Shown in pieces: positions 35,386 to 44,199 of a DNA stretch of 64,000 nucleotides (positions are counted from its first letter, which is position 1; the number at the start of each line of letters is the position of its first letter). Both the position numbers and the translations under genes were made by a program. Location of the stretch: NCBI GenBank assembly GCA_013297885.1, contig JAAFIR010000010.1, positions 1 to 64,000 of the forward strand, read 5' to 3'. The stretch comes from Leptospirales bacterium (GTDB lineage: Bacteria > Spirochaetota > Leptospiria > Leptospirales > Leptospiraceae). The notes below the pieces were generated by a model. That model made no database searches. It saw only the letters and a program-made list of their open reading frames with translations, and was not told where the DNA came from.

Positions 35386-36779
35386 CGTTCGCTCACCATT
35401 GAAATTAATTTTGGATAAATCCCACCAAATGCTCCATTAGACATTGCTAATATACAAATTTTTTCTTTTGAAAATGGAGTTAATTCTTTTTTGAGTTTTG
35501 TCAAAAGTTCATTTGGGTCTTTTGCATAAAGAGAAGTTTTTACTTTGGATAATTTTTTTGTATCCAAAACTAATTTTTTTACATTTAATCTATTTTTTTT
35601 ATCAACTTTGTTTAAGTTAAAAATTTCAGTAATGATAACTAAATCAGATTTTTTAAAACTTCCAGAAAATTCTTTTTGGAAAACATTTCTATGTGAAGTT
35701 GCTGATCTTGGTTCAAATAGTGAAATTAATTTTTCAGTTTTGTATTTCATTTTGATAGCTGAAATTGTTTCTTCAATTGCAACAGGATGATGAGCAAAAT
35801 CTTCAATGATAACAGATTTTTCATCTTCATATAAAACTTCTTGTCGTCTTTTTACTCCGGGAAAAGTTTCAATTCCATAAAGAATTTCTTCATCAGTGAG
35901 ACCTATTTCTTTACAAATTCGATATGCAACTTCTGAATTTCTGAGATTATGTTGTCCAAGTAAATTTGTATCCAAAACTTTTTTTCTAAATTTAGAAAAT
36001 GCTGAATCATTTTTAATTTCTAAATAAGAATTTTTTTGACTTATATCATATTCTTCTTTTGGTGCATGAGAAAAATTTTCTAAAATCTCGGAAAGATTTT
36101 TTGAATTTTTATAATAAAAAATTTTTCCTTTTGAAGGAACTAAATTCAAAAGTCTTTTGAACATAATTTTAATTGCATCAATGTCTTTAAAAATATCTGC
36201 ATGATCAAAATCAAGTGAAGTCAGTGCTAAATAAAAAGGTCTATAGTGTAAAAATTTTGAAGATTTATCAAAAAAAGCTGAATCATATTCATCACCTTCT
36301 ATAACAAAATAATCTCCAGTTCCAAGTTCAAATCCAGCATTTCCATCTTTTCTAATTCCACCGACAAATAGTCCTGGGTTAAATCCTGCTGATTTTAAAA
36401 TATGATGAATTAAAAAACTGGTTGTGGTTTTGCCATGAGTTCCAGCAACCACAATTACTTTTTTTTGTTTTAAGAAAAAATGACTAATAGCAGCAGACAT
36501 ACTCATATAATCGATTCCACGATTTAAAACTGCTTCCACTTCAGGATTTCCTCTTGAAATTGCGTTTCCAATAATTACTAAATCTGGGCTTCCCAAATTT
36601 TCTTCGTTAAAACCTTCATAAGTAATAAGTCCCCACTCTTGTAATTTGTCTGACATCGGTGGGTATAATTTTTGGTCTGAGCCAGAAACATAATGTCCTG
36701 CTTCTTTTAACATATAAGCCAAATTGCCCATAGCAATTCCGCCAATACCAATCATGTAAATTTTTAATCTTTGTTTCAT
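35382..36779 (-). CDS. mpl: UDP-N-acetylmuramate:L-alanyl-gamma-D-glutamyl-mDAP ligase Mpl
   Basis: A 465-residue Mur-ligase-family enzyme that reattaches recycled murein tripeptide to UDP-MurNAc. [20 protein letters not shown] and [14 protein letters not shown] are the Mpl-type opening; MurC has a different opening after the glycine loop. The ATP loop is [15 protein letters not shown], followed by [17 protein letters not shown] and [27 protein letters not shown] completes the C-terminal domain. MurC is the main alternative but would be expected near other division genes. It is coupled to pheS downstream and to the Yip1-like gene upstream. Confidence 0.85.
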   Translation of the reverse strand: MKQRLKIYMIGIGGIAMGNLAYMLKEAGHYVSGSDQKLYPPMSDKLQEWGLITYEGFNEENLGSPDLVIIGNAISRGNPEVEAVLNRGIDYMSMSAAISHFFLKQKKVIVVAGTHGKTTTSFLIHHILKSAGFNPGLFVGGIRKDGNAGFELGTGDYFVIEGDEYDSAFFDKSSKFLHYRPFYLALTSLDFDHADIFKDIDAIKIMFKRLLNLVPSKGKIFYYKNSKNLSEILENFSHAPKEEYDISQKNSYLEIKNDSAFSKFRKKVLDTNLLGQHNLRNSEVAYRICKEIGLTDEEILYGIETFPGVKRRQEVLYEDEKSVIIEDFAHHPVAIEETISAIKMKYKTEKLISLFEPRSATSHRNVFQKEFSGSFKKSDLVIITEIFNLNKVDKKNRLNVKKLVLDTKKLSKVKTSLYAKDPNELLTKLKKELTPFSKEKICILAMSNGAFGGIYPKLISMVSER

Positions 36780-37357
36780 CTGATCACTTTAAATATAAAT
36801 AAAAATAGGGAACTGAGTAATAATAGAAAAATAAAAATATAAGAAATAAAAACCAAAATTTGTTTTAAAGTAAAATTTAATAATTTGCTTAAAGACAAAT
36901 AAGATAATTGTATGGAATAAATAAAGGATATAAATATTAGAAAAAAATTAAATGGTTTTGGTAAAAAATAAAATAATGCTGACGCTGAAAAAGGTAAAAA
37001 TGATAATAAAAAAATATCTTTGTTTTCGATTTCGTTTAAATCTGTGTCACCAGCTCTTAGTTTAGAAAGTAAAATATCAATATGAAAAATAAAAAATAAA
37101 ACACCTAAGAAAAAAATTGTCCCCGATAAAATTCCATCTAGTAATTTTATTTCATTTGGATAAAATTTATTTACTGCGTACACAAAAATTAAATTATAAA
37201 TTAATTTGAATAAAGGTGCAAATAGAATCAAACTAAAATGAATTTTGAATATACCAAGTCTAGAAATATAATTTTCATTTAAAAATAATTCAAATGCTTC
37301 ACCTGGAGATTCAAAAATATTTCTTAAGACTCTGACTTCTTTAGTTTCCATTTCCAA
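36776..37357 (-). CDS. Yip1-domain-like integral membrane protein
   Basis: 193 residues. [16 protein letters not shown] near the start is the short cytoplasmic motif seen in Yip1-type proteins. Five hydrophobic segments follow (around 35-65, 72-100, 110-130, 135-155, 165-190) with few charged residues between them. Function is unknown. It is the first gene of a minus-strand unit with mpl and pheS (four-base overlap with mpl). Two in-frame ATG codons, two codons apart, could each be the start. Confidence 0.6.
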   Translation of the reverse strand: MEMETKEVRVLRNIFESPGEAFELFLNENYISRLGIFKIHFSLILFAPLFKLIYNLIFVYAVNKFYPNEIKLLDGILSGTIFFLGVLFFIFHIDILLSKLRAGDTDLNEIENKDIFLLSFLPFSASALFYFLPKPFNFFLIFISFIYSIQLSYLSLSKLLNFTLKQILVFISYIFIFLLLLSSLFLFIFKVIR

Positions 37358-37465
37358 AAACTATAATTCTAAAAAGGGGAACTTTGTCCAGTAGATAGAG
37401 ATTAGAACAAGGATTCAAAACAAATGAAATTTTTATCTATTTGAAATAAAGATATTTAATTTTAA

Positions 37466-37650
37466 GGGCGAATTTTTTTCCAAGTGACAGATACAAATAG
37501 ACAGCTGGTGGCTACCAGCTGGACAGTGGGTTTCAACCCAATGTCTGAATTAAACTATTGCTTGGAAAAAAACCGTGCTTTCCGCTACTTCCTAGACAGT
37601 GGGTCAAGACCCACTTTCTAGGAAACGCTACAATCACTTTCACTTCGTGT
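37466..37650 (+). repeat. Structured intergenic repeat, copy C6
   Basis: Box A is GGGCGAA (37466-37472). P2 has 12-bp perfect arms TTTTTTTCCAAG/CTTGGAAAAAAA (37473-37484/37561-37572) enclosing two more hairpins (AGCTGGT/ACCAGCT, 37503-37509/37514-37520, and GACAGTGGGT with ACCCAATGTC). Box B is CCGTGCTTTCCGCTAC (37573-37588). P4 is TTCCTAGA/TCTAGGAA (37589-37596/37617-37624) around AGTGGGTC-AA-GACCCACT. Box C is ACGCTACAATCACTTTCAC (37625-37643). P3 is GTG (37575-37577) with CAC (37635-37637). P1 has one mismatch, a G-T wobble on the other strand. Confidence 0.9.
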
Positions 37651-37702
37651 TGAAAAATACTCTTGTTTAACGATAGTATTTTTTTAATTTATCGTTAAGT
37701 AA

Positions 37703-38284
37703 TTATAATAATTTTGCAATTTCAGAACATTTAATTAGCCAATCTTTTCTTTGTTGCTCAGTTAAATGTTTTAAACCAGAACGATAAAATCTTTTTACAT
37801 GTTTAAAGCCTGCATAACGAAACAAACCAAATTTAATTGCAAGCCAACCAGGATCAAATAGTGCAACTAAAAATGGTGCATCCAAAGTATAAAAACAAGA
37901 AATTTTTTTATCTTTCATCAAACCAATTGGAAAAAGAGAGCCTTTTTTTGTACCTTTAAAACTGTACACAAAATCAGAAGCAATTACTCTATCAATAAAG
38001 CCTTTTAGAATTGCTGGAAAACCATGCCACCAAACTGGATAGATAAAAACCAAATGGTCTGCTTCTTCAATCATCTTTCTATAAACTGTTGTTTCAGGGT
38101 CGATATGTAAATCTCTTCTTCTATGTTCATTATCTACTAAAAGCACAGGATTTAATTTTTCTTTGTAAAGATCTAACACATTTACTTTTACATTTCTTGT
38201 ATTTAGTGAATTTAGAATTGATTCCAAAACAGCTTTTGTATAGCTCTTTGGATTTGAATGGGAGTAGATTAAAAGATAATTCAT
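37703..38284 (-). CDS. NAD(P)H:quinone oxidoreductase, flavodoxin-2 fold
   Basis: 193 residues, a soluble FMN/FAD flavoprotein. LLIYSHSNPKSYTKAVLE binds the flavin phosphate, and HLVFIYPVWWHGFPAILKGFIDRV is the strong family signature (FxxPxWW, GxxDR). It resembles KefF, MdaB and NQO-type reductases that carry out two-electron quinone reduction. It is monocistronic and flanked on both sides by repeat copies C6 and C7. Substrate cannot be read from the sequence. Confidence 0.88.
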   Translation of the reverse strand: MNYLLIYSHSNPKSYTKAVLESILNSLNTRNVKVNVLDLYKEKLNPVLLVDNEHRRRDLHIDPETTVYRKMIEEADHLVFIYPVWWHGFPAILKGFIDRVIASDFVYSFKGTKKGSLFPIGLMKDKKISCFYTLDAPFLVALFDPGWLAIKFGLFRYAGFKHVKRFYRSGLKHLTEQQRKDWLIKCSEIAKLL

Positions 38285-38374
38285 ATTTACTACTTAAATT
38301 CTCAACTGAAAAATACAAATCTATTTTAAAGTATTAATTTTGAATTCTATTTTCTTTTTTATTACAGCCAAGCC

Positions 38375-38508
38375 CGCGAAACGGGATTGAAGCGTTTCTT
38401 CTAATAACGTGAGACTTAAGTCTCACGTTATTAGAAGAAGTAGCGAAAAGCCCGGTTTTGTTTGATAAGGACTTATTGCTTAAGTCCTTACCAAACAAAA
38501 TTCGCCCA
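38375..38508 (-). repeat. Structured intergenic repeat, copy C7 (best-preserved)
   Basis: On the + strand: box C' GCGAAACGGGATTGAAGCG (38376-38394), P4 as a 44-base perfect palindrome (arms 38396-38417 and 38418-38439), box B' GTAGCGAAAAGCCCGG (38440-38455), P2 with 20-base arms and a single A-C mismatch (38456-38475/38481-38500), and box A' TTCGCCCAAA (38501-38510). P1 is GCGAA (38376-38380) with TTCGC (38501-38505), and P3 GGG (38383-38385) with CCC (38451-38453). Every helix is intact, so this copy is the best model for the family. Confidence 0.93.
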
Positions 38509-38562
38509 AAGAGTCTTCGAATAGCTCAGGGCATTTCAGGAGTGATCGCCACCTAACTTTGA

Positions 38563-39495
38563 TTAAGCGAATAGACCTTCTATACTTAAATATCTTTCTC
38601 CAGTGTCATAGCAGAAAGTTAAAACTTTTGCACCTTCAGGAATTTCTGGAAGTTTTTTGCTTACTGCAGCTAAACTTGCACCCGAAGAAACTCCTAGAAA
38701 AATTCCTTCTTCTTTTGCAGACTTTACAGCAAATTCAAATGCTTCTTCTTTTGTGATTTGAATTACTCCATCAAGTAGCTTTGTATCTAAGTTTTTTGGA
38801 ATAAAACCTGCCCCTATTCCTTGGATTGGATGTGGACCTGGTTTTGGTGGTTCGTTCGCTAGTGTTGCAGTAATAACTGGACTTGCTGCTGGTTCAACAG
38901 CAAATACTTTGAGGTTTGGAAATTTTTCTTTTAAAACCTTTGCAACTCCAGTGATATGACCACCAGTTCCAACACCAGTGATGATATAATCTAAACCATC
39001 ACCAAAATCTGCTAAAATTTCTTTTGCTGTTGTGTCGATATGCACTTGAATGTTTGCTTCGTTTTCAAATTGTTGTGGCATCCAAGCATTTGGTCTTTCA
39101 GCAACCATTTGTTTTGCTTTTTCAATTGCACCTGGCATACCTTTTTCTCTTGGAGTGAGTTCAAAACTTGCTCCATATGCAGACATCAATCTTCTTCTTT
39201 CGATACTCATTGATTCTGGCATAACTAAAATTAAAGGATAACCTTTTACAGCGGCAACCATTGCAAGTCCAACACCAGTGTTACCTGAAGTTGGTTCAAT
39301 GATGATAGAATCTTTTTTTAGTATTCCTTTTTTTTCTGCGTCTTCAATCATTGCAAGAGCAATTCTATCTTTTATGCTTCCGCCAGGATTTGCTTTTTCT
39401 AATTTTACATATACATTTGCTTTGTTTCCATAAATTTTGTTTAATTTTACATGGGGTGTATTTCCGATTGTGTCTAACACTGAATTAAATTTCAT
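38563..39495 (-). CDS. cysK: Cysteine synthase A (O-acetylserine sulfhydrylase)
   Basis: A 310-residue PLP enzyme making cysteine from O-acetylserine and sulfide. [18 protein letters not shown] carries the PLP lysine, [18 protein letters not shown] binds substrate, [17 protein letters not shown] binds the phosphate, and [14 protein letters not shown] and [11 protein letters not shown] complete the set. AGGAGAGCAAG lies just before the ATG, and a possible -35 (TTGACC) is near 39547. Length and motifs are normal. It stands alone between repeat C7 and the SPOR-domain gene. Confidence 0.95.
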   Translation of the reverse strand: MKFNSVLDTIGNTPHVKLNKIYGNKANVYVKLEKANPGGSIKDRIALAMIEDAEKKGILKKDSIIIEPTSGNTGVGLAMVAAVKGYPLILVMPESMSIERRRLMSAYGASFELTPREKGMPGAIEKAKQMVAERPNAWMPQQFENEANIQVHIDTTAKEILADFGDGLDYIITGVGTGGHITGVAKVLKEKFPNLKVFAVEPAASPVITATLANEPPKPGPHPIQGIGAGFIPKNLDTKLLDGVIQITKEEAFEFAVKSAKEEGIFLGVSSGASLAAVSKKLPEIPEGAKVLTFCYDTGERYLSIEGLFA

Positions 39496-39753
39496 CTTGC
39501 TCTCCTAAAACTATTTCCAATATTTTAGACCTACTTTTTTTGGTCAAGAATTATCCAATAAATTGGAAAATATGCCAAAATAACAGAAAAAGAAAATTTT
39601 GATAGTTATGCAATTATGAATTATGACTTTTTTTTAGAAATCTTTTTTAAACAATTATTCTTATCTTCTGATTCTAGATTGATATTATTTTGTAGCAATT
39701 CAAAAAAAAGTTACAAAGAAAAATATTATGTCGATAAACAAACAGAGGGTATT

Positions 39754-40419
39754 ATGCAAAACATTGACTATTCCAGAAAATTAAAACCTTATCGTTCTAG
39801 CTCAGAACCAAAACCAACGAAAAGCCAATATAAAAAAAAACAGTCAATATTTAATTTATTTCAACAAAATTCTGGTGGAATTTCTTTCTTATATCTTTTG
39901 ATTGGAGCTTCATTGCTTTTTACATCTGGCCTTGTAATTGGAATGAGAATTGACCAAAAAGAAAACCAATTTTCTGAAAACGAAAATCAATCAATTAGAA
40001 ATCTTGGTAAATTATCACCTGAAGAATCTGGTGAAGAAGAAATCACTGCCCCAAAGAAAAAAGATGGAACTGAAAACAAAGCAGAATTTACTGATAGTTT
40101 CTCTATTGATCAAAATACTCAAAAAAGTACTAAATCCAATTTTCCAATTAGTAAAGATTTAAAATATCCCCCAAAATTAAACCAAGTTAATTATATTATT
40201 CAACTTGGAACTTTTTCAAAAGATGAAGCAAATAAATGGGCATCTATTTTAATTAAAGAAAAACAAGAATACCAAGGTAGATTTTTTAGAACTAGTTCAG
40301 GTAAATTGTATTTAGGATATTATTATACTTTAAAAGATGCGAACCTTAGTTTAAAATCTCTAAAAAAATTAAAAGATGGTGCTTTTGAAGAATCATCTTT
40401 AAAAAAAGTAGAATTTTAG
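39754..40419 (+). CDS. SPOR-like domain membrane protein
   Basis: About 221 residues, starting at ATG 39754 (AGAGGG four bases upstream). The longer open frame from 39616 has no ribosome-binding site and no plausible N-terminus. There is a basic cytoplasmic N-terminus, one membrane helix near residues 43-63, a charged linker, and a C-terminal region of about 75 residues beginning NYIIQLGTFSKDEANKWA, which looks like the first half of a SPOR repeat. SPOR domains bind denuded glycan at septa. It could help cell division or wall remodelling. The similarity is modest. Confidence 0.62.
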   Translation: MQNIDYSRKLKPYRSSSEPKPTKSQYKKKQSIFNLFQQNSGGISFLYLLIGASLLFTSGLVIGMRIDQKENQFSENENQSIRNLGKLSPEESGEEEITAPKKKDGTENKAEFTDSFSIDQNTQKSTKSNFPISKDLKYPPKLNQVNYIIQLGTFSKDEANKWASILIKEKQEYQGRFFRTSSGKLYLGYYYTLKDANLSLKSLKKLKDGAFEESSLKKVEF

Positions 40420-40438
40420 GCTTTATTTGAAAAATTGC

Positions 40439-40468
40439 TTGACAAATCGAATTTTTTCATGTTAAAAT
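40439..40468 (+). promoter_or_regulatory. Promoter of carD
   Basis: TTGACA (40439-40444), an 18-base spacer, then TAAAAT (40463-40468). This is close to the sigma70 consensus and about 50 bases before the carD start. Confidence 0.65.
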
Positions 40469-40518
40469 TTAATCAGTTTTACGGATTAATATAAAAAATT
40501 ATTCTATCGGAGTTAGTT

Positions 40519-41070
40519 ATTTCTGCAGTTGAATTTAAAGTCGGTGATTATGTAGTTTATCCAATGCACGGTGTTGGAGCAATTACTGAGGTAAGTAAGA
40601 AAACCATTCTTGGAAAAAAAATGGATTGTTATAGTCTTGAGATACAATCTTCAAAAATGAAAGTAATGATTCCAGTTGACAAAGCCAAACAAGTTGGCAT
40701 TAGAGGAATCATTCCCAAAAAAGACATTAAGAAAGTTTTAAACCTTCTCATGAAAGATGAGATGGATACTGAAGAAGACTGGAAAATTCGTTACCAAAAT
40801 AATATGAACAAAATTAAATCGGGTTCGATTTATGAAGTTGCAGATGTTTGCAGGAATTTATATAGAAGGGCAAATGGAAAAGAACTTTCCATTATGGAAA
40901 GAAAACTTTATGAAAGTGCTTACAATTTAGTGAAAACTGAAATTGCTTTGAGCAAAGGTGTACCAGCAGAAGAAGCCGGCAACATTGTTTCAGATATTCT
41001 GTCTAGTACTTTTCAACCACTTCCCCAACCTGTTAAGCAGCAACCTCCAGTAGAAGAAAAAGAAGAATAA
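40519..41070 (+). CDS. carD: CarD-family RNA-polymerase-binding regulator, ATT start
   Basis: CarD binds the RNA polymerase beta subunit and stabilises open complexes. The N-terminal Tudor-like domain reads [19 protein letters not shown], then a helical C-terminal part ([20 protein letters not shown], then [21 protein letters not shown]) typical of the family. The frame begins after TAA 40492-40494 and has no ATG, GTG or TTG before ATG 40564, which would delete half of the conserved first strand region. An ATT at 40519 sits six bases after GGAG (40509-40512) and gives [14 protein letters not shown], the expected N-terminus, 183 residues in all. The C-terminus is Pro/Gln/Glu-rich. Confidence 0.85.
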   Translation: MSAVEFKVGDYVVYPMHGVGAITEVSKKTILGKKMDCYSLEIQSSKMKVMIPVDKAKQVGIRGIIPKKDIKKVLNLLMKDEMDTEEDWKIRYQNNMNKIKSGSIYEVADVCRNLYRRANGKELSIMERKLYESAYNLVKTEIALSKGVPAEEAGNIVSDILSSTFQPLPQPVKQQPPVEEKEE

Positions 41071-41109
41071 TTCAGTAAAACTCAAATATATTTTTTTTAG
41101 GATTTGAGT

Positions 41110-42111
41110 ATGCTTCATGTATATCGTATTTTATTCGCAATCTCGATTTCCATTATCAGTTTTGGATTATTAACCCAGAACTCAAATAATTATCAAATGC
41201 CTTCTGTTTATGCAGTTGTAGTATTTTGTTTAACCCTATTTGCAATTTATTTAGGTTCAAAACTTTTTCCAGTCCCAAATGCTGAAGCTGGATTTTGTAT
41301 AGGACTTGGAATTTTAGTTGGTCTTGGAATTATTAGAACTTTTTCTGGTGTTTGGGCAGAGCAAAAAATTGCTGGTTTAGATTTAATTCTTTATCTAATG
41401 GCTGGTTATATAGGCGCAAGAGTAGGTTATGTATTTTCGAAAAAACCGGGTCTTGCAATTTTTGGTGGAAGTGGAGAAGGTGGCAGACCCATTTCTTTTG
41501 GCGGCAAACCAGAAGAAAATCGTGAAAAAATTCTAGACACATCAGTTGTAATTGATGGAAGAATTCTAGACATTGCTGACACCCATTTTATTGATGGACC
41601 TTTAATTTTGCCAAACTTTGTGCTTCGTGAAATTCAATTAATTAGTGATTCTTCTGACCCAATCAAAAGGGCTAGAGGAAGACGTGGGCTTGACATGTTG
41701 AACAAACTCCAACGCAAAGGCTCCATTGAAGTTAAGATTACCTACACAGATTACACAGACACCCGTGAAGTTGACGCGAAGTTGATTAAACTCGCTCGTG
41801 ACACTGGTGGAAAAATTGTAACAAATGATTTTAACTTAAATAAAGTTGCTGAACTTCAAGGTGTAAAAGTTTTAAACTTAAACAATCTTGCCAACGCTTT
41901 AAAACCAGTTGTTTTACCAGGTGAAGAAATTGCAATTCAAGTTATCAAAGAAGGCAAAGACGAAAACCAGGGAATAGGATATTTAGAAGATGGCACAATG
42001 GTTGTTATTGAAAACGGAGGGCATTTGGTTGGTAAAGATGTTAAAGTTTCTGTTACTTCAATCATTCAAACTGCTGCTGGAAAAATGATTTTTACAAAAG
42101 CAATTAAATAA
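41110..42111 (+). CDS. PIN-TRAM domain membrane protein (YacL-like)
   Basis: About 333 residues. The ATG at 41110 has AGGA seven bases upstream and is preferred over the TTG six bases earlier. Four membrane helices (about 3-110) are followed by a PIN nuclease domain, [16 protein letters not shown], with acidic residues continuing in [22 protein letters not shown]-terminal TRAM domain ([31 protein letters not shown]) probably binds RNA. This protein is often next to carD in other bacteria, which supports both calls. Its RNA target is unknown. Confidence 0.88.
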   Translation: MLHVYRILFAISISIISFGLLTQNSNNYQMPSVYAVVVFCLTLFAIYLGSKLFPVPNAEAGFCIGLGILVGLGIIRTFSGVWAEQKIAGLDLILYLMAGYIGARVGYVFSKKPGLAIFGGSGEGGRPISFGGKPEENREKILDTSVVIDGRILDIADTHFIDGPLILPNFVLREIQLISDSSDPIKRARGRRGLDMLNKLQRKGSIEVKITYTDYTDTREVDAKLIKLARDTGGKIVTNDFNLNKVAELQGVKVLNLNNLANALKPVVLPGEEIAIQVIKEGKDENQGIGYLEDGTMVVIENGGHLVGKDVKVSVTSIIQTAAGKMIFTKAIK

Positions 42112-42116
42112 TATTT

Positions 42117-42320
42117 AGGGCAAATTTTTTCACCTAACCCAATTTTGTTTGAATTGAATAATATTACACTGCTGTCCCTTCCTGTTAGGGAAGGGAAAGA
42201 GGGTTAGGTAAAAAAAACGGGCTTTTCGCTACAATCTTTTGCATCTTTTGCAATCAATTTTCTTATAAATCCTTAATCAAAAAATTGCAAAAGTATTTTC
42301 GCTTCAATCCCTTTTGCTCC
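42117..42320 (+). repeat. Structured intergenic repeat, copy C8
   Basis: Box A is AGGGCAAAT (42117-42125). P2 is ACCTAACCC/GGGTTAGGT (42132-42140/42201-42209), enclosing a second hairpin TCCCTTCC/GGAAGGGA (42175-42182/42189-42196). Box B is ACGGGCTTTTCGCTAC (42217-42232), P4 CTTTTGCAAT/ATTGCAAAAG (42245-42254/42284-42293) and box C CGCTTCAATCCCTTTTGC (42300-42317). P1 is GCAAA (42120-42124) with TTTGC (42313-42317), a compensated change from GCGAA/TTCGC. P3 is GGG (42219-42221) with CCC (42309-42311). Confidence 0.9.
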
Positions 42321-42439
42321 TTTTTGAGAAACTTTAATTTAACATTCAATCCTATTTGATTTTTGCTTGCGGAAAGTTTTGAATTTTGAATCCTTGAATA
42401 TGGTCTCCCAAGAGATACTACTTTATAAGCTAGGTTTAA

Positions 42440-42730
42440 ATGGACTTAAATACAGAACTTTATCCAATAGATTTTTCCGATGAAGAAATTGATGTTTTAA
42501 AAAATCAATCTATCATAATTAAAACTGTACAAAAAAAAATCACAACTTCTAAAGTTCAAAAAGATGGTTTTTTTTATATTAAATTTACTGTGAAAGAAAT
42601 TAAAGATCTCAATCAAAGTTTAGCTTCGATACTAAATAAAGGTACAGAAGATGAGGATGTTATCAGTGAAATCATAGATAGATTAGATTCCACTTTAAAA
42701 AATACTATGGGATATCCTATTGTAGAATAA
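42440..42730 (+). CDS. Hypothetical 96-residue protein
   Basis: A small soluble acidic protein starting MDLNTELYPIDFSDEEIDVL and ending TMGYPIVE. No signal peptide, cysteine or known motif. The middle (VQKDGFFYIKFTVKEIKDLNQSL) suggests strand-helix structure. AGG lies upstream of the ATG, and codon use is like that of its neighbours, so it is probably real. It follows repeat C8 and converges on the FlaA-like gene with three bases between stops. Confidence 0.5.
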   Translation: MDLNTELYPIDFSDEEIDVLKNQSIIIKTVQKKITTSKVQKDGFFYIKFTVKEIKDLNQSLASILNKGTEDEDVISEIIDRLDSTLKNTMGYPIVE

Positions 42731-42733
42731 ATC

Positions 42734-43315
42734 CTAAAATTTACTAATCATTCTTTGTTTAAATTCAATACTAATATCATCAATTGCTAAAATTAAATCT
42801 TTTTTGTTAGGTAAATCCGCTTGAATTAAAAAACCAACAAATTTTGTTTTTGTTTTTTTTAAATGTGAATAATCTTTTTGGGAAATAATATCTGGAAGCG
42901 AAATTTTTAGTTTTTTCCAACCTTCTTTTTTAAAATCTGTAATCAAAATCTTATGACGTTGAAATTTAGTATCATCAAAATAAAAATAAATTTCACCTCG
43001 AGAGGAATTTGAATATATTAAAAATTCAAAACTGAGAATATAATCTTCAAATAAATAAGGTTCTTTAAAAATTAGTTCCATTGGAATTTTGGAGTTGATG
43101 GATTTTATTTGAATTAACAAACTTTTTTCATTTTTTGCATCTGGAGAAATAATTTGATTTGAAATTGAAACTTTTAGATCATTTTGTTTGTTAGAATGAA
43201 TTTGAAAATCAGATATAGAAAAGTTTTTTGTTTCAAAATCTTCAACTATTTTGTTACTTATTTCTAAATCATTAGAGGATAAAAAAAGAACGAATAGTAA
43301 AAAAAAAATAAACAT
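42734..43315 (-). CDS. Exported FlaA-like protein
   Basis: 193 residues with a signal peptide (about 1-15). The mature protein has VEDFETKNFSISDFQ near the start, KKEGWKKLKISLPDII in the middle and LAIDDISIEFKQ near the end. These correspond to the DFE, GW..L...P and DD..V features of FlaA1 and FlaA2 in this window, though the protein is shorter. I infer a jelly-roll FlaA-related protein, perhaps a minor sheath or other periplasmic component. A general carbohydrate-binding-like fold is the alternative. Confidence 0.5.
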   Translation of the reverse strand: MFIFFLLFVLFLSSNDLEISNKIVEDFETKNFSISDFQIHSNKQNDLKVSISNQIISPDAKNEKSLLIQIKSINSKIPMELIFKEPYLFEDYILSFEFLIYSNSSRGEIYFYFDDTKFQRHKILITDFKKEGWKKLKISLPDIISQKDYSHLKKTKTKFVGFLIQADLPNKKDLILAIDDISIEFKQRMISKF

Positions 43316-43357
43316 GATTTATTCTAATATACTAATATTAAAAATTCAACCAAAAAA

Positions 43358-44101
43358 TTAAAATCTCAAAATTTCTAAATATTCTTTGATAGTTGGTTCT
43401 AGACCTTTTAATAAAGATTTAGATATTAGTCTATGTCCAATTGAAACTTCTTTTAACCCTGATAGTTTATGAAATAATTTTAAATTGTTTGTATCTAAAT
43501 CATGTCCTGCATTAATTTCTAATTTTGCTTTGAGTGCTGATCTCGCTGCTTCTTCATATTTTAAAAAAGATTCAATACCTTTTCCATTTTCAAAATCATT
43601 AGCAAATGGACCTGTATATAATTCAATTCTATCAGCACCAATATCATTTGCAATAGGAAAATTTTGGTGAGTAGTTTCTAAAAACAATGCAACTCGAATT
43701 CCAACATCTTTTAGCTTTTTTATAATAGGTTTTAATTTTTTTTGATCTCGTTTTAAATCAAATCCATGATCTGAAGTAATTTCGCCTTGCTTCACTGGAA
43801 CTAGAGTTGCTTGGTCAGGTCTTAATTCCAAAACTATATCTAAAAATCTTTTATCAGGAGCACCTTCAATATTGTATTCAATAAACTTTTTATTTTTTTT
43901 ATTGTATTTCCTGATTAAATTGGATAAATCAATTGTATCTTTTTTAGTAATATGTCTTTCATCAGAACGTGGATGTACAGTAATTCCTTGAACTCCTGAG
44001 TTCATAATTATTTCAGTGTATTCAATTAAATTTGGAATATCACCACCTCTTGAATTTCTGAGAGTAGCAATTTTATTTACATTTACGGAAAGTGAAATCA
44101 T
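43358..44101 (-). CDS. pdxJ: Pyridoxine 5'-phosphate synthase PdxJ
   Basis: 247 residues. PdxJ condenses aminoacetone phosphate with deoxyxylulose phosphate in DXP-dependent vitamin B6 synthesis. LSVNVNKIATLRNSRGG is the Bacteroidetes/spirochaete variant of the usual NVDHVATLR start. GVQGITVHPRSDERHITKKD, ATLVPVKQGEITSDHG, LEINAGHDLDTNNL and EVSIGHRLISKSL are the remaining active-site segments. Length is normal. The partner pdxA is not in view. Confidence 0.93.
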   Translation of the reverse strand: MISLSVNVNKIATLRNSRGGDIPNLIEYTEIIMNSGVQGITVHPRSDERHITKKDTIDLSNLIRKYNKKNKKFIEYNIEGAPDKRFLDIVLELRPDQATLVPVKQGEITSDHGFDLKRDQKKLKPIIKKLKDVGIRVALFLETTHQNFPIANDIGADRIELYTGPFANDFENGKGIESFLKYEEAARSALKAKLEINAGHDLDTNNLKLFHKLSGLKEVSIGHRLISKSLLKGLEPTIKEYLEILRF

Positions 44102-44137
44102 AAAAATCCTTTGCTTTTTATTAATTCTTAAAACACT

Positions 44138-44193
44138 ATGCGAAAGTGATTAGCGAAAAGTTTGGTTTTTGTTTTAGCAAAAAATTTGGCCAA
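44138..44193 (-). repeat. Structured intergenic repeat, copy C9 (P4 deleted)
   Basis: On the + strand GCGAAAGTGATT (box C', 44140-44151) runs directly into AGCGAAAAGTTTGG (box B', 44152-44165), with no P4 hairpin between. A short P2 (TTTTTG with CAAAAA) and box A' (TTTGGCCAAAA, 44185-44195) follow. The P3 partner has decayed (GTG against TTT), and P1 has one extra base. This is a deletion derivative. Confidence 0.7.
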
Positions 44194-44199
44194 AAAAAA

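Noticed and set aside
39616-39753. N-terminal extension of the SPOR-like protein
   Set aside because: The frame is open back to 39616, but the extension has no ribosome-binding site. ATG 39754 has AGAGGG at the right distance and gives a sensible N-terminus.
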